From Aphodovivens sp036306585 (lineage in GTDB: Bacteria; Actinomycetota; Coriobacteriia; Coriobacteriales; Eggerthellaceae): a DNA stretch of 64,000 nt. This document shows positions 7,846-16,572 of the stretch, one piece after another. Each line of letters begins with the position of its first letter. Positions within the stretch are counted from its first letter, which is position 1. A model generated the notes under the pieces. It was not told where the DNA came from. It did no database searches and was given only the letters and a program-made list of their open reading frames with translations. The position numbers and the translations under genes are program-made. Location of the stretch: assembly GCA_036306585.1 (NCBI GenBank), contig JAXJZF010000005.1, positions 248,001 through 312,000 on the forward strand. Reading direction: 5' to 3'.

Positions 7846-9972
7846 ATGGCCCATCTGTCTAATCTGGAAGGCGTGGCGATGGAGGGCAAGCTGCCCTCGG
7901 TGCGCCTGGCAAACACGCCGTTCAAGGTGGTTTCCCCCTACGAGCCGGCGGGCGATCAGCCCCAGGCCATCGAGAAGCTGGCCCGCGGCGTGGAAGAGGG
8001 GTTGCGTTACCAGACGCTTCTGGGCGTGACGGGCTCGGGCAAGACGTTCACCATGGCCAAGGTCATCGAGGCGGTGCAGAAACCTACGCTGGTGATGGCG
8101 CCCAATAAGACGCTTGCCGCCCAGCTGGCAAGCGAGCTGCGCGAGTTCTTCCCCGATAATTCCGTGGTGTATTTCGTGTCCTATTACGACTACTACCAGC
8201 CCGAGGCCTATGTGCCCTCGTCCGATACTTTCATCGAGAAGGATGCCTCCATCAACGAGGAGGTGGAGAAGCTGCGCCATGCGGCCACCTCGGCGCTGCT
8301 CTCGCGGCGCGATTGCGTGGTGGTGGCGTCGGTCAGCTGCATCTACGGCATCGGCAGCCCCATGGACTACGCGGGCATGGCGGTCTTTTTGGATAAGCAG
8401 AAGGAGGCGGATCGCGACGACGTGATCCACGACCTCATCGACATCCAGTACGACCGCAACGACTACGAACTGAAACGCGGCACCTTCCGTGTGCGCGGCG
8501 ATTCGCTGGACGTCTTCCCGCCGTATGCCGATAACCCCATCCGCGTGGAGTTCTGGGGCGACGAGATCGACCAGATCGCCGAGATCGACAACGTGACGGG
8601 CGAGGTGCTGGGCGAATACGAGGCGCTGCCCATCTGGCCGGCGTCGCATTACGTGACCGCGCGCCCGAAGATGGATCACGCGCTGAAGACCATCCGCGAG
8701 GAGCTGCGCGAGCGCCTGCAGCAATTCAAGGCGGAAGGCAAACTGCTTGAGGCGCAGCGCTTGGAGATGCGCGTGAACTACGACCTGGAGATGCTCGAGA
8801 CCATGGGTTTTTGCAGCGGCATCGAGAACTACTCGCGCCATCTGGACGGGCGCGAGCCGGGCGAGCCGCCCTACACGCTCATCGACTACTTCCCCGACGA
8901 TTTCCTGTGCATCATCGACGAAAGCCATGTGACCGTGCCGCAGATCCGCGGCATGCACGAAGGCGACCGCAGTCGCAAGGTGACGCTTGCCGAGCACGGG
9001 TTCCGCCTGCCCAGCTGCCTGGACAACCGTCCGCTGCGCTTCGACGAGTTCGAGGAGCGCGTGCCGCAGTTCATCTACGTTTCGGCCACGCCAGGTGATT
9101 ACGAGGAGAAGGTGAGCCAGCAGGTGGTGGAGCAGATCATCCGCCCTACGGGCCTTTTGGACCCCGAGATCATCGTGCGCACCAGCGCCAGCCAGATCGA
9201 CGACATCATCGACGAGGCGAAGGAGCGCGCCGCCCGCGACGAGCGCGTGCTCATCACCACGCTCACCAAGAAGATGGCCGAGGATCTTACCGACCACTTG
9301 CTCGACCAGGGGGTTCGCGCACGCTACATGCATTCCGACATCGCCACCCTCGAACGCGTTGAGATACTTTCCGATCTGCGTCGCGGCGAGTTCGATGTGC
9401 TGGTGGGCATCAACCTGCTGCGCGAGGGCCTCGACCTGCCCGAGGTGTCGTTAGTTGCCATCCTCGACGCCGACAAAGAGGGTTTCCTGCGCAATCACCG
9501 TAGCCTCATCCAGACCATCGGCCGCGCCGCCCGCAACGTGAGCGGCCAGGTGATCATGTACGCCGACAAGATCACCGACTCCATGGACCGCGCCATCACC
9601 GAGACGCGCCGCCGCCGCAAGATTCAGATGGCTTACAACGAGGAGCACGGCATCGAGCCGCAGACCATCCGCAAGGCCATCAACGACATCATGGGATACG
9701 TCACCGATGAGGTGGGCAACACCACCGCCGAGCAGGTGAACAAGGAGCTCGCCGAGCTTTCGCGCGAAGAAGTGCTGCGCATCATCTCGTCGATGGAAGA
9801 CGATATGGCAGCCGCCTCGCGCGATATGGACTTCGAGGAAGCCGCGCGCCTGCGCGATCAGGTGGTGAAGCTGCGCTCCAGTGTGGAGGGTGCAAGCGAG
9901 GAGGACGTGCTGAAGGATCTGAAGCGCACTGCCCGCAAAGGCTCCAAATACGGAGCACGCAAGCACCGGTAG
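7846..9972 (+). CDS. uvrB: UvrABC system protein B
   Basis: UvrB is the damage-verification helicase of nucleotide excision repair; it is loaded by UvrA and recruits UvrC. The ATG at 7846 has AAGGAG nine bases upstream and gives 708 residues; an in-frame ATG 63 bp earlier lacks a ribosome binding site. Seen in order: Walker A GVTGSGKT, the beta-hairpin region YYDYYQPEAYVPSSDTFI, DESHVTVPQ, the helicase C-terminal lobe (INLLREGLDLPE, QTIGRAARN), and a C-terminal UVR motif (MDFEEAARLRDQVVKLR) that binds UvrC. uvrA and uvrC are not in this window. Confidence 0.97.
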   Translation: MAHLSNLEGVAMEGKLPSVRLANTPFKVVSPYEPAGDQPQAIEKLARGVEEGLRYQTLLGVTGSGKTFTMAKVIEAVQKPTLVMAPNKTLAAQLASELREFFPDNSVVYFVSYYDYYQPEAYVPSSDTFIEKDASINEEVEKLRHAATSALLSRRDCVVVASVSCIYGIGSPMDYAGMAVFLDKQKEADRDDVIHDLIDIQYDRNDYELKRGTFRVRGDSLDVFPPYADNPIRVEFWGDEIDQIAEIDNVTGEVLGEYEALPIWPASHYVTARPKMDHALKTIREELRERLQQFKAEGKLLEAQRLEMRVNYDLEMLETMGFCSGIENYSRHLDGREPGEPPYTLIDYFPDDFLCIIDESHVTVPQIRGMHEGDRSRKVTLAEHGFRLPSCLDNRPLRFDEFEERVPQFIYVSATPGDYEEKVSQQVVEQIIRPTGLLDPEIIVRTSASQIDDIIDEAKERAARDERVLITTLTKKMAEDLTDHLLDQGVRARYMHSDIATLERVEILSDLRRGEFDVLVGINLLREGLDLPEVSLVAILDADKEGFLRNHRSLIQTIGRAARNVSGQVIMYADKITDSMDRAITETRRRRKIQMAYNEEHGIEPQTIRKAINDIMGYVTDEVGNTTAEQVNKELAELSREEVLRIISSMEDDMAAASRDMDFEEAARLRDQVVKLRSSVEGASEEDVLKDLKRTARKGSKYGARKHR

Positions 9973-9984
9973 CGCTGCGGCGCG

Positions 9985-10007
9985 CCGACGGCGAGGGATG
10001 CCGTCGG
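9985..10007. terminator. Hairpin between convergent uvrB and lysozyme genes
   Basis: CCGACGGC (9985-9992) pairs perfectly with GCCGTCGG (10000-10007). There is no T-run on either side, so termination is only inferred from its convergent position. Confidence 0.5.
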
Positions 10008-10029
10008 GTGCGGCAGTCGGGGCGCCTGG

Positions 10030-11022
10030 CTACGGTTGGGCGGGCAGTTGGATGCTGAGGTCGACGGGGGTGTCGATGCCGGCAACCTGGCCGTCGTTGG
10101 CGTACTGCCATAGGGTGAAATCAAGCGGGCCGGTGGGCGCCTGCTCGTCGTATTCGGCGAACCAAACATCACGTCCTCCCAGCTCGGAGGACAGCCTTGC
10201 TGCGGCATCGGCGCTGCCGTCCAGATAGGCGAAACGCGACAGGTCGGTGCGGTTGCCGTAGACCATGGTCTGGTAGCCCGCCGCTTCGATGGTCTCGCAA
10301 AACGCCGTCAGGCAGGCGGTGAGGTCGGGGCCGCTCATGGAGTTCCCGCGCGCCTCCGTGCCGGCCAGCGCCTCGTGATCGAACACCACGGGCATCTGCA
10401 GCTCGCGGCCGGCAAGCAGCTCCAGCGTGTACTCGGCCTCCTCGCGCGCCTCGTCGGGGGTTGTTGCCTGCGAGAAGAAGTACACGCCCACATCCAACCC
10501 GGCCGCCCGCGCGCCGTCGATGTTATAGGGGAAATACTCGTCCATCGCCAGCCCGCCTTCGGTGTATCCGCGGTTGCCGATGCGGATCATCGCGAAGTCG
10601 ATGCCGTCGCCTGCCACTTGCTGCCAATCGATGTATCCCTGGTGGTCGGATACGTCCACGCCGATGCGTGATGCGACGGTGCCGTCTTGCAGGTACGCCA
10701 GCCGATCGCCGTCCCATTGCAGGTTCGACCAGTCGTATGCGCTCTCGAAGGGCTGGGGTGCAGATTGCCCGGGCGAGGACGAGCAAGTTGATGCACCGAT
10801 GCCGATTGCCAGGCACAGCGTCAGCAATGCCGCGATGAACGCCGGGAACCGCCAGGAAGCCGGCCGCATGCGGCGTGCGCTCGCATGTTGCCCGCCGGCA
10901 TGTCTGAGAAAGGCGCTGTTCGCCCAGCGGTCGCCGTTTGCTCCGGCGCGCTTGCCGTGGGAACGGGGGCGCCGATCGCGGTCTGTCGGCTGCGGGAATA
11001 GGTTGTCGCGGTGTCTGCCCAT
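10030..11022 (-). CDS. Membrane-anchored GH25 lysozyme
   Basis: This 330-residue protein belongs to glycosyl hydrolase family 25 (Cellosyl/LytC-type muramidases), which cleave the MurNAc-GlcNAc bond of peptidoglycan. After a basic cytoplasmic stretch there is one hydrophobic segment (FPAFIAALLTLCLAIGIGAS), then the catalytic domain with GVDVSDHQG, MIRIGNRG, YFFSQA, VVFDHEAL (acidic catalytic pair) and FTLWQYANDG. The start at 11022 is preferred: no ribosome binding site is present, but TGC-TACGAT ends exactly six bases upstream, so a leaderless transcript beginning at the A of ATG is expected. A longer reading back to 11088 would cross this promoter. Confidence 0.85.
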   Translation of the reverse strand: MGRHRDNLFPQPTDRDRRPRSHGKRAGANGDRWANSAFLRHAGGQHASARRMRPASWRFPAFIAALLTLCLAIGIGASTCSSSPGQSAPQPFESAYDWSNLQWDGDRLAYLQDGTVASRIGVDVSDHQGYIDWQQVAGDGIDFAMIRIGNRGYTEGGLAMDEYFPYNIDGARAAGLDVGVYFFSQATTPDEAREEAEYTLELLAGRELQMPVVFDHEALAGTEARGNSMSGPDLTACLTAFCETIEAAGYQTMVYGNRTDLSRFAYLDGSADAAARLSSELGGRDVWFAEYDEQAPTGPLDFTLWQYANDGQVAGIDTPVDLSIQLPAQP

Positions 11023-11028
11023 GCTGGC

Positions 11029-11037
11029 ATCGTAGCA
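11029..11037 (-). promoter_or_regulatory. Extended -10 giving a leaderless lysozyme mRNA
   Basis: On the minus strand TGC-TACGAT is followed by six bases and then the ATG at 11022, so the predicted transcription start is the start codon itself. Confidence 0.5.
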
Positions 11038-11148
11038 AATGGGGCTGCTGCGGCAACGGCTTGCGCCGAACACCCCGACGAAAAACAAACGCCGAGCTCC
11101 GAATCTTCATGCTTCGACGTCCGTGCGCCGCGGAGCCCCCGTGCTGCC

Positions 11149-11862
11149 CTACAGCTCCTTGCCGCTGTACAGGCGCATCGTCACCGCGCAGCTGATCGCA
11201 TAGAGCGCCAGCGCCGCCGCGACCGCAACCGCCACGATCGGCAAAAGATTCGCATCGTCGGATGCGAAGGCTATGAGATCGGCCATCCAAGGCGTTTGCG
11301 CGGTGCCGGCCAGAACGTCGCCCAGCGCGGGCACGGCGATCACTACCAGCAAGAAGCCGATCACCGGGACGATGCGCGTCGCCTTGGTGATGCCATAGCG
11401 CATGATGAACGGCAACATCACCGCGGTGGCGGCAAGAATGATGCATGCGCCCGAAGCTGCCGAGGCAACCAACGGCAGTGGATCGCTTTCGGAGGCGAGC
11501 GATGCTGCCGCTTCTGCGGGAATGGGCAGGTAGGGCGCCGCGTTCGCTAGCGTGAGCGCTATCGCGATGGCCAACAGCGCCATGAACGCCGTGATGGCAA
11601 GCACCGCCGCATAGCGTCCCGCCACGATGGCGCCGCGCGAGATGGGCAGGCAAGCGCGGTAGCGCTCCCAGCCGTTCGCGTCATCGTATGCCGCCAAGCT
11701 GAACACCGCCAGAAACGGCGTCATGGCGGCGATGCAGGCCACCAACGCGATGGAACTTTGGATGGAGACGCCCACCACCACGCCCACGATGAGGTAGATG
11801 ACCACCATCTGGACGAGGATGGTGCGGATGGAGGCGAACTCGCAGAGGATGGCGGCCTTCAT
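11149..11862 (-). CDS. ABC-2 type transporter permease
   Basis: A 237-residue integral membrane protein with about six hydrophobic segments and no enzymatic motif. The segment DDANGWERYRACLPISR between helices 2 and 3 is characteristic of small ABC-2 family permeases (Pfam ABC2_membrane_5-like) found beside BcrA-type ATPases and YtrA-type regulators. Its start overlaps the stop of the ATPase gene upstream by four bases (ATGA), so the two are translationally coupled and form one exporter. Substrate unknown; related systems respond to cell-envelope antibiotics or peptides. Confidence 0.85.
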   Translation of the reverse strand: MKAAILCEFASIRTILVQMVVIYLIVGVVVGVSIQSSIALVACIAAMTPFLAVFSLAAYDDANGWERYRACLPISRGAIVAGRYAAVLAITAFMALLAIAIALTLANAAPYLPIPAEAAASLASESDPLPLVASAASGACIILAATAVMLPFIMRYGITKATRIVPVIGFLLVVIAVPALGDVLAGTAQTPWMADLIAFASDDANLLPIVAVAVAAALALYAISCAVTMRLYSGKEL

Positions 11863-12752
11863 CGGGTCTCTCCTTTCAACGTGAGTTGCAAGTAGTCATC
11901 GATGGTGGCTCGATCGCACGCCACCTCGGGGAACAGCTTCGCGAATGCGAACCGGTCGGGCACCAGCACGTCCACGCTCATGGGCTGGCGGATCCATCGC
12001 AGCCCGCCTTCCGCGAACAGGGCGCTATCACGCATGCGCTCGAACTCCATCGTGCGGCAATGCGCCACGCCGGCGATGTCGGTGATCAGGTCTTTCTCTA
12101 TATCGAAGGCGATACGGCCCTGGTCGATGCATACGATGCGGTCGGCGATCTTCTCCAAGTCGGTGGTGATGTGGCTGGAGATCAGGATGCCGCGGCCCTC
12201 GTCGGCCATGAAGGCGCGCAGCAGGTCCAGGATCTCGTCACGTGCCATCGGGTCGAGTCCGGCGGTAGCCTCGTCGAGCACCAGCAGGTCGGGCTCGTGC
12301 GCCAGCGCGCAGGCAAGTTGCAGCTTCATGCCCATGCCGCGCGAGAGGTCCTTGATCTTCTTCTTCGGGTCGAGGGCGAACCGCCTAAGCAGGTCTTCGA
12401 AGAGTCCTTGCTTCCAAGCGGGGAAGCTCGCCTTCATGATGGTCGCAGCGGTTTTCACGGGAAGGTCGCCGATGAACGGGCAGGTGTCGAACACCACGCC
12501 GATGCGGCGCTTCAGGCGGCGGGCTCGGGCATCGTCTGCATGGGGGCCGAACGGCTCTCCGAACAGAAGAGCCTCGCCCGCATCGAGTTCCATCAGGCCC
12601 ATGAGGGCACGGATTGCCGTGGTTTTTCCGGCGCCGTTCGCGCCGATGAGGCCGACGACGCAGCCGGCGGGGACGGCGAGGGAGACATCGTCCAGCACCG
12701 TGGCGCCGCCGTAGCGCTTCGTCAAGCCGTGTGCGTCGATGAGGTTGGTCAT
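11859..12752 (-). CDS. ABC transporter ATP-binding protein (BcrA-type)
   Basis: The 297-residue ATPase powers the permease encoded immediately downstream. Walker A GANGAGKT is at residues 37-44, the signature is LSRGMGMKLQ (a common variant of LSGGQ in this subfamily), Walker B with DEATAGLDP follows, and the switch histidine is in ISSHITTDLEKIAD. The C-terminal 70 residues after the nucleotide-binding domain are typical of YtrB/BcrA subunits. It follows the GntR gene on the same strand after 140 bp that hold no other recognisable feature. Expression is probably controlled by that regulator. Confidence 0.88.
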   Translation of the reverse strand: MTNLIDAHGLTKRYGGATVLDDVSLAVPAGCVVGLIGANGAGKTTAIRALMGLMELDAGEALLFGEPFGPHADDARARRLKRRIGVVFDTCPFIGDLPVKTAATIMKASFPAWKQGLFEDLLRRFALDPKKKIKDLSRGMGMKLQLACALAHEPDLLVLDEATAGLDPMARDEILDLLRAFMADEGRGILISSHITTDLEKIADRIVCIDQGRIAFDIEKDLITDIAGVAHCRTMEFERMRDSALFAEGGLRWIRQPMSVDVLVPDRFAFAKLFPEVACDRATIDDYLQLTLKGETR

Positions 12753-12893
12753 GGCAGTCCCTTTCAGTTGGCGCGCGGATGTGCCGAGCGCGATGGGCGG
12801 GGGAGGGTTGGACGGTGCGGCAGGGGAGGGCGAGGCTTTCGGGGAGCGGATGGGGCGGGTCGCCCCATCCGGCTGCTTCCCCAGATAGCCGGG

Positions 12894-13265
12894 CTATTCC
12901 TGCGCTAGAACGTCCAACATGTCGTGAAGGTCGCCAAGCCCGATACCCGCGCCGCGGGCTTCCCTCACGGCGCTGCCTAGCAGCTCCTCGATGTGGCGCA
13001 GGCGCTCCTCGCGTAGCAGTTCGGCATTGCCTCCTGCCACAAAGCTGCCTTTGCCCTGGACGGTTTCGATAAAGCCCTGCGCCTCCAGCTCGGCGTAGGC
13101 GCGCTTGGTGGTGATCACGCTGATGCGCAGGTTGCTTGCGAGCGCGCGGATGGAGGGCAGCTGCTGGCCATCCTGCAGCTCGCCTTGCAGGATGAGCTCT
13201 TTCATCTGCAGGACGATCTGCTCGTAGATGGGCTTGCCGCTTGCGTTGGAGATAACGATGTCCAA
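12894..13265 (-). CDS. GntR-family regulator, YtrA subfamily
   Basis: This 123-residue protein has the N-terminal winged helix of the GntR family (KPIYEQIVLQMKELILQGEL, LPSIRALASNLRISVITTKRAYAELEAQGFI, GKGSFVA) followed by only about 45 residues. That short C-terminus defines the YtrA subgroup, which usually represses ABC exporter operons like the one downstream. The TTG start at 13265 is chosen because AAAAGGAG lies eight bases upstream and residue 2 begins the domain. Upstream in-frame codons are non-coding. Its own promoter carries a YtrA-like operator, implying autoregulation with release by an envelope-stress signal. Confidence 0.88.
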   Translation of the reverse strand: MDIVISNASGKPIYEQIVLQMKELILQGELQDGQQLPSIRALASNLRISVITTKRAYAELEAQGFIETVQGKGSFVAGGNAELLREERLRHIEELLGSAVREARGAGIGLGDLHDMLDVLAQE

Positions 13266-13445
13266 ATGGGCTCCTTTTCCGCATCCGCCCTTCGCTGGCA
13301 GCCGTTCCGCCTGAGGACGAAGGGGCGGTGTCGGTGCATCGAGCGTCCCCGATGCACGGGCGTGCCGCGGCGTCCCGCGAACGCGCCGAGAGGGCCGGTG
13401 CGCCGCCGGACGCCTCCCCGGGCCCCTGCACGGTTTACTGTACAG

Positions 13446-13470
13446 AGTGTATATACCCGATATGCACACT
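13446..13470. promoter_or_regulatory. Candidate YtrA-type operator
   Basis: AGTGTA (13446-13451), a 13-base spacer and CACACT (13465-13470). The longer arms AGTGTATATA and TATGCACACT match at 8 of 10 positions as an inverted repeat. From memory, the Bacillus subtilis YtrA operator is AGTGTA-N13-TACACT, so this differs at one base. It overlaps the end of the -10 element of the GntR-ABC operon. Confidence 0.7.
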
Positions 13471-13496
13471 ATAAACACCAGTGACGGCACTGTCAA
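13468..13496 (-). promoter_or_regulatory. Sigma-70 promoter of the GntR-ABC operon
   Basis: Read on the minus strand: TTGACA (13496-13491), a 17-base spacer and TATAGT (13473-13468). The -35 is perfect and the -10 matches at five of six positions. The operator at 13446-13470 covers the end of the -10 and the transcription start. Confidence 0.8.
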
Positions 13497-13519
13497 GCGC
13501 CGCTTGCCGCCGCTTGGGC

Positions 13520-13525
13520 TATAGT
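13520..13525 (+). promoter_or_regulatory. -10 of the ArsC/Spx-like gene
   Basis: TATAGT lies 60 bp upstream of the ATG at 13585. Apart from this and the divergent GntR promoter and operator, the 319-bp gap 13266-13584 shows nothing else. Confidence 0.5.
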
Positions 13526-13584
13526 GGAGCGCAGCGTTACCGTGAAAGGCGCGCTGCTGAAGCGCCGAAGGGAAAGGACCTGCC

Positions 13585-13947
13585 ATGGCCGACGTCCTGT
13601 TCGTCGAATATCCGAAATGCTCCACATGCAAGAAGGCGAAGGCGTGGCTGGACGCCCGTGGCGTGAGCTATGACGACCGCCATATCGTGGAGGATAACCC
13701 CACCGCCCAGGAGCTTGCGCGATGGCAGGGCGAGAGCGGTCTGCCGGTGCGCCGTTTCTTCAACACTTCGGGGCAGAAGTACCGCGCGCTGGGCGTGAAA
13801 GCGATGCTGGATGCCGGCATGTCCGACCAGGAGGCGCTCGATCTTTTGGCAACCGACGGCATGCTGGTGAAGCGCCCCATCGTGGTGGGCCCGGACTTAG
13901 TTCTGGTGGGCTTCAAGGAAGCGGAATGGGAGGGCCTCCTCGCCTAG
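13585..13947 (+). CDS. ArsC/Spx-family thioredoxin-fold protein
   Basis: A 120-residue protein of the ArsC/Spx/YffB family. The N-terminus has the redox motif CSTCKKAKAWL (cysteines at residues 12 and 15), and the C-terminal half contains the family segments FNTSGQKYRALG and LVKRPIVVG. The CxxC arrangement is that of Spx/YffB-like members. The arginines needed for arsenate reduction cannot be assigned with confidence, so a regulatory or glutaredoxin-like role is as likely as arsenate reductase. The gene is monocistronic with a good ribosome binding site (GGGAAAGGA). Confidence 0.8.
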   Translation: MADVLFVEYPKCSTCKKAKAWLDARGVSYDDRHIVEDNPTAQELARWQGESGLPVRRFFNTSGQKYRALGVKAMLDAGMSDQEALDLLATDGMLVKRPIVVGPDLVLVGFKEAEWEGLLA

Positions 13948-14053
13948 CCGAGCAGGGCGGCCCTTGCCGGGGTAGGTTGGCGTACGGTGCAGCATCCGCC
14001 AGGGGGTCGCGTCTTGCGGTGTCGGTGCGCCGGCATGCGCCGGGTGCGGCTGG

Positions 14054-14059
14054 TATACT
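14054..14059 (+). promoter_or_regulatory. Extended -10 promoter of recN
   Basis: TGG-TATACT (14051-14059) lies 43 bp upstream of the recN ATG. Confidence 0.55.
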
Positions 14060-14101
14060 GAACGGCAAACCGTTGTCTTCCCAGCAGATGGGGCGAACTC
14101 C

Positions 14102-15742
14102 ATGATCGATGAAATCCAAGTTCAGAACCTCGCGCTTATCCGCGAAGCATCGCTTGTGCCCTCGCGCGGGCTCACCGTGCTCACGGGCGAGACGGGCGCG
14201 GGCAAAACGGCGCTGCTCTCTGCGCTGAAGCTGCTGATGGGCGAACGCGCCGACAAATCCGCTGTGCGCGAGGGTGCGGATGCTCTCAGCGTTTCGGGTC
14301 GCTTCTTCGCCCGAGGCGGTGCCGATGCGGAAGATCATGTGGCCGTGCGCCGCGTCAGCGCCGACGGCCGCTCACGCGTGAGCATCGACGGGGCAATGGC
14401 GAGTGTCGGCGAGTTGGCGCGCACCGTGGCGCCTACCATCGACCTATGCGGCCAGCACGAGCACCAGCGCCTGCTGAAGCCGGCGGAGCACGGCCGCATG
14501 CTGGATGCCTGGGCGCATGAGCAGGTAGAGCGGCCGCTGGCGGGCTACCGTGACGCCTTCGAGCATGTCAAACAGGCTGAAGCGGCGCTCGCGCATGTGC
14601 GCGAAGCGGGCGAGGCGTCCTCGGCGCGTTTGGAGGAAGCCCGTTTCACCCTGCGTCAGATCGACGCGGTGTCGCCTGAGGAGGGCGAATACGAGCGTCT
14701 GGCCGCCGATCTAGCACGTTCCGAGCATGCCGAATCATTGGCTACGGCGGCGCAGGCTGCCCACGAATCGCTTGCGGGCGACGGCGGTGCGTTGGATGCG
14801 CTGGGCGCCGCCATCTCCGCGCTGGATGCGGCGGCACGCCATGATGAGGTGCTTGCCGGTTACGCTGACTCGCTGCGCGAGGCCACCTATGTGCTGGAAG
14901 ATGTTTCCCGCGAGGTGCGCGACTACCGCGACGGGGTGGAGTTCGATCCCGAACAGCTGGCGTTCAAACAGGAGCGCATGGCGGCGTTGCAGGGGCTTCT
15001 GCGCACCTACGGGCCCACGATGGACGAGGTGCTCGCCCGACGCGATGAGGCGGCGGATCTGATCTCGCTGGTGGACGATGCGGCGGAGCGCGAGGCGCAG
15101 GCGCAACGCGAGCTCGATGCCGCCGAGCAGGAGCTGCAGCAGGCGGCGCAGGAACTCGTCGCGGTGCGCGCGCAGGCCGCCCCGCGTTTCTCTGAAGCCG
15201 TGACCGCCCAGATGGCGCGCCTGGAAATGGGCACCGCCCAGCTGGTGTGCCAGGTGGAGGAGCTGCCGCGCAGTCAATGGAGCTCCGGCGGTCCGCAGTC
15301 CGTAGAGTTCCTGTTCCGACCTGGCGCGAGCATGCAGCCCCGCCCGCTTGCGCGTATCGCCTCGGGAGGCGAGGTCAGCCGCGTGATGCTAGCGATGAAG
15401 GTGGTGCTGGGCCAAGCCGACGACGTGGACACCTTGGTGTTCGACGAGGTGGATGCCGGCGTGGGCGGCTCGGTGGCGAATGCCCTTGCCGAGGTGCTGG
15501 CCGATCTTGCTCGCACCCATCAGGTGCTGGTGGTCACGCATTTGGCCCAAGTGGCGGTGCATGGCCAGGCGCATTACATGGTGGAAAAGCGCGAGGTGGA
15601 AGGCGGCGTGCCGGAAACCAGCCTGCGCTTGCTGGACGATGAAGAGCGCCCTGCGGAGATCGCCCGCATGCTCTCCGGAGACGCCACCGCGGCTTCGCTG
15701 GCCCATGCCCAAGAGATGCTCGCGGCTGCGCACGGGGAATAA
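14102..15742 (+). CDS. recN: DNA repair protein RecN
   Basis: RecN is an SMC-like ATPase that gathers broken DNA ends at the start of recombinational repair. The 546-residue protein starts with MIDEIQVQNLALI, has Walker A GETGAGKT (about 28-35), a long central region rich in Ala/Glu that forms the coiled-coil arms, and the C-terminal ATPase half with ASGGEVSRVMLA (signature) and LVFDEVDAGVGG (Walker B). LVVTHLAQVA closes the domain. Length and order match the family. It is the only DNA-repair gene here, and the minus-strand lipoprotein gene converges on it. Confidence 0.96.
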   Translation: MIDEIQVQNLALIREASLVPSRGLTVLTGETGAGKTALLSALKLLMGERADKSAVREGADALSVSGRFFARGGADAEDHVAVRRVSADGRSRVSIDGAMASVGELARTVAPTIDLCGQHEHQRLLKPAEHGRMLDAWAHEQVERPLAGYRDAFEHVKQAEAALAHVREAGEASSARLEEARFTLRQIDAVSPEEGEYERLAADLARSEHAESLATAAQAAHESLAGDGGALDALGAAISALDAAARHDEVLAGYADSLREATYVLEDVSREVRDYRDGVEFDPEQLAFKQERMAALQGLLRTYGPTMDEVLARRDEAADLISLVDDAAEREAQAQRELDAAEQELQQAAQELVAVRAQAAPRFSEAVTAQMARLEMGTAQLVCQVEELPRSQWSSGGPQSVEFLFRPGASMQPRPLARIASGGEVSRVMLAMKVVLGQADDVDTLVFDEVDAGVGGSVANALAEVLADLARTHQVLVVTHLAQVAVHGQAHYMVEKREVEGGVPETSLRLLDDEERPAEIARMLSGDATAASLAHAQEMLAAAHGE

Positions 15743-15757
15743 CGCTCCCAAAAAGAG

Positions 15758-15785
15758 GCTTCGCCGACCCGAAGGCCGGCGAAGC
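15758..15785 (-). terminator. Terminator of the lipoprotein gene
   Basis: GCTTCGCCG (15758-15766) pairs with CGGCGAAGC (15777-15785). Read on the minus strand the stem is followed by CTCTTTTTG, so it serves the minus-strand gene; it may also stop recN transcripts. Confidence 0.75.
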
Positions 15786-15813
15786 GGAGGGGAAGGGGCC
15801 CTGTTTTAACGGG

Positions 15814-16374
15814 CTAATCGTCCACGCCCATGCGCGTTTCCAACTGATCTTCCGCGCTGTCGAGCGTGTTCTCGGCGGTGTTCAGGCGATTATCGTAGTT
15901 CCAGAACGTCTCGCGATCGAGCGACCCTTGGCGATAGGCGGCTTCGATCTGGTCTTCCAGCATGTCGCCTTCGTTCTGCAAGGTCTCAAGCGGCGCCTTC
16001 GCGTCGAAGTAGGCTTGCGGCCTTGCCGCGTAGTCCTGCGGGACGGCAACCGCGTTGGCGGTGTCGGCCGCGGCGGTCGCACGCGATTCGAAATCGGCGA
16101 TGGCGGATTCGAGATCGGTATCAGGGGTTCCGTCGGAGGAGGCGGTTCCGGCGTCAGGGTCGGCGCCGCCGTTCGTCGCGGCGTCGGACTGCGTGCCGGT
16201 GGCCGCCGCATCGCCCGACTGCTGGTCCTGCAGCTGGTTGATTTCGGTTTCCATCCGGTTCAGTTTGTCGAGGATCTCCTGGTCGGAGCTCGATGACGAG
16301 CATCCGGCAAGGAGCGCGCCCGAAAAGGCGAGGGCGCATGCGGCGGAAACGATGAGTTTGGGGGTTGGTTTCAT
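15814..16374 (-). CDS. Putative lipoprotein, unknown function
   Basis: The 186-residue product starts with a type II signal peptide (MKPTPKLIVSAACALAFS) and lipobox LLAGC, so it should be lipid-anchored on the outer face of the membrane. After a serine run, residues 30-50 are predicted coiled coil (ILDKLNRMETEINQLQDQ), 52-90 are a Gly/Ala/Asp-rich linker, and 90-186 form a helical domain with FESRATAAADTA and NRLNTAENTLDSAEDQLE. I do not recognise a family. It is monocistronic with its own terminator. A -10-like TATGCT lies about 30 bp upstream. Confidence 0.8.
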   Translation of the reverse strand: MKPTPKLIVSAACALAFSGALLAGCSSSSSDQEILDKLNRMETEINQLQDQQSGDAAATGTQSDAATNGGADPDAGTASSDGTPDTDLESAIADFESRATAAADTANAVAVPQDYAARPQAYFDAKAPLETLQNEGDMLEDQIEAAYRQGSLDRETFWNYDNRLNTAENTLDSAEDQLETRMGVDD

Positions 16375-16449
16375 GGCCTACCTTCCTCTCTGCAACTCAA
16401 AGCATACTCAAATGGTTCTTCGAGACTAGCAAATTGCCATGCAAAAGAA

Positions 16450-16477
16450 AAGGCCCCGCAGCATGCTGAGGGGCCTT
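16450..16477 (-). terminator. Terminator of the MFS-CBS gene
   Basis: AAGGCCCC (16450-16457) pairs with GGGGCCTT (16470-16477). On the minus strand it is followed by TTCTTTTGC. Confidence 0.85.
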
Positions 16478-16572
16478 CGTTACGCAATCGTTGTCGGATT
16501 GCGGGGGATCGCCTGGATCGGGCGGCAAGGAGGGGTAGTGCTGCCCGATCCCAAGAAATGGCAGAGGACGGT

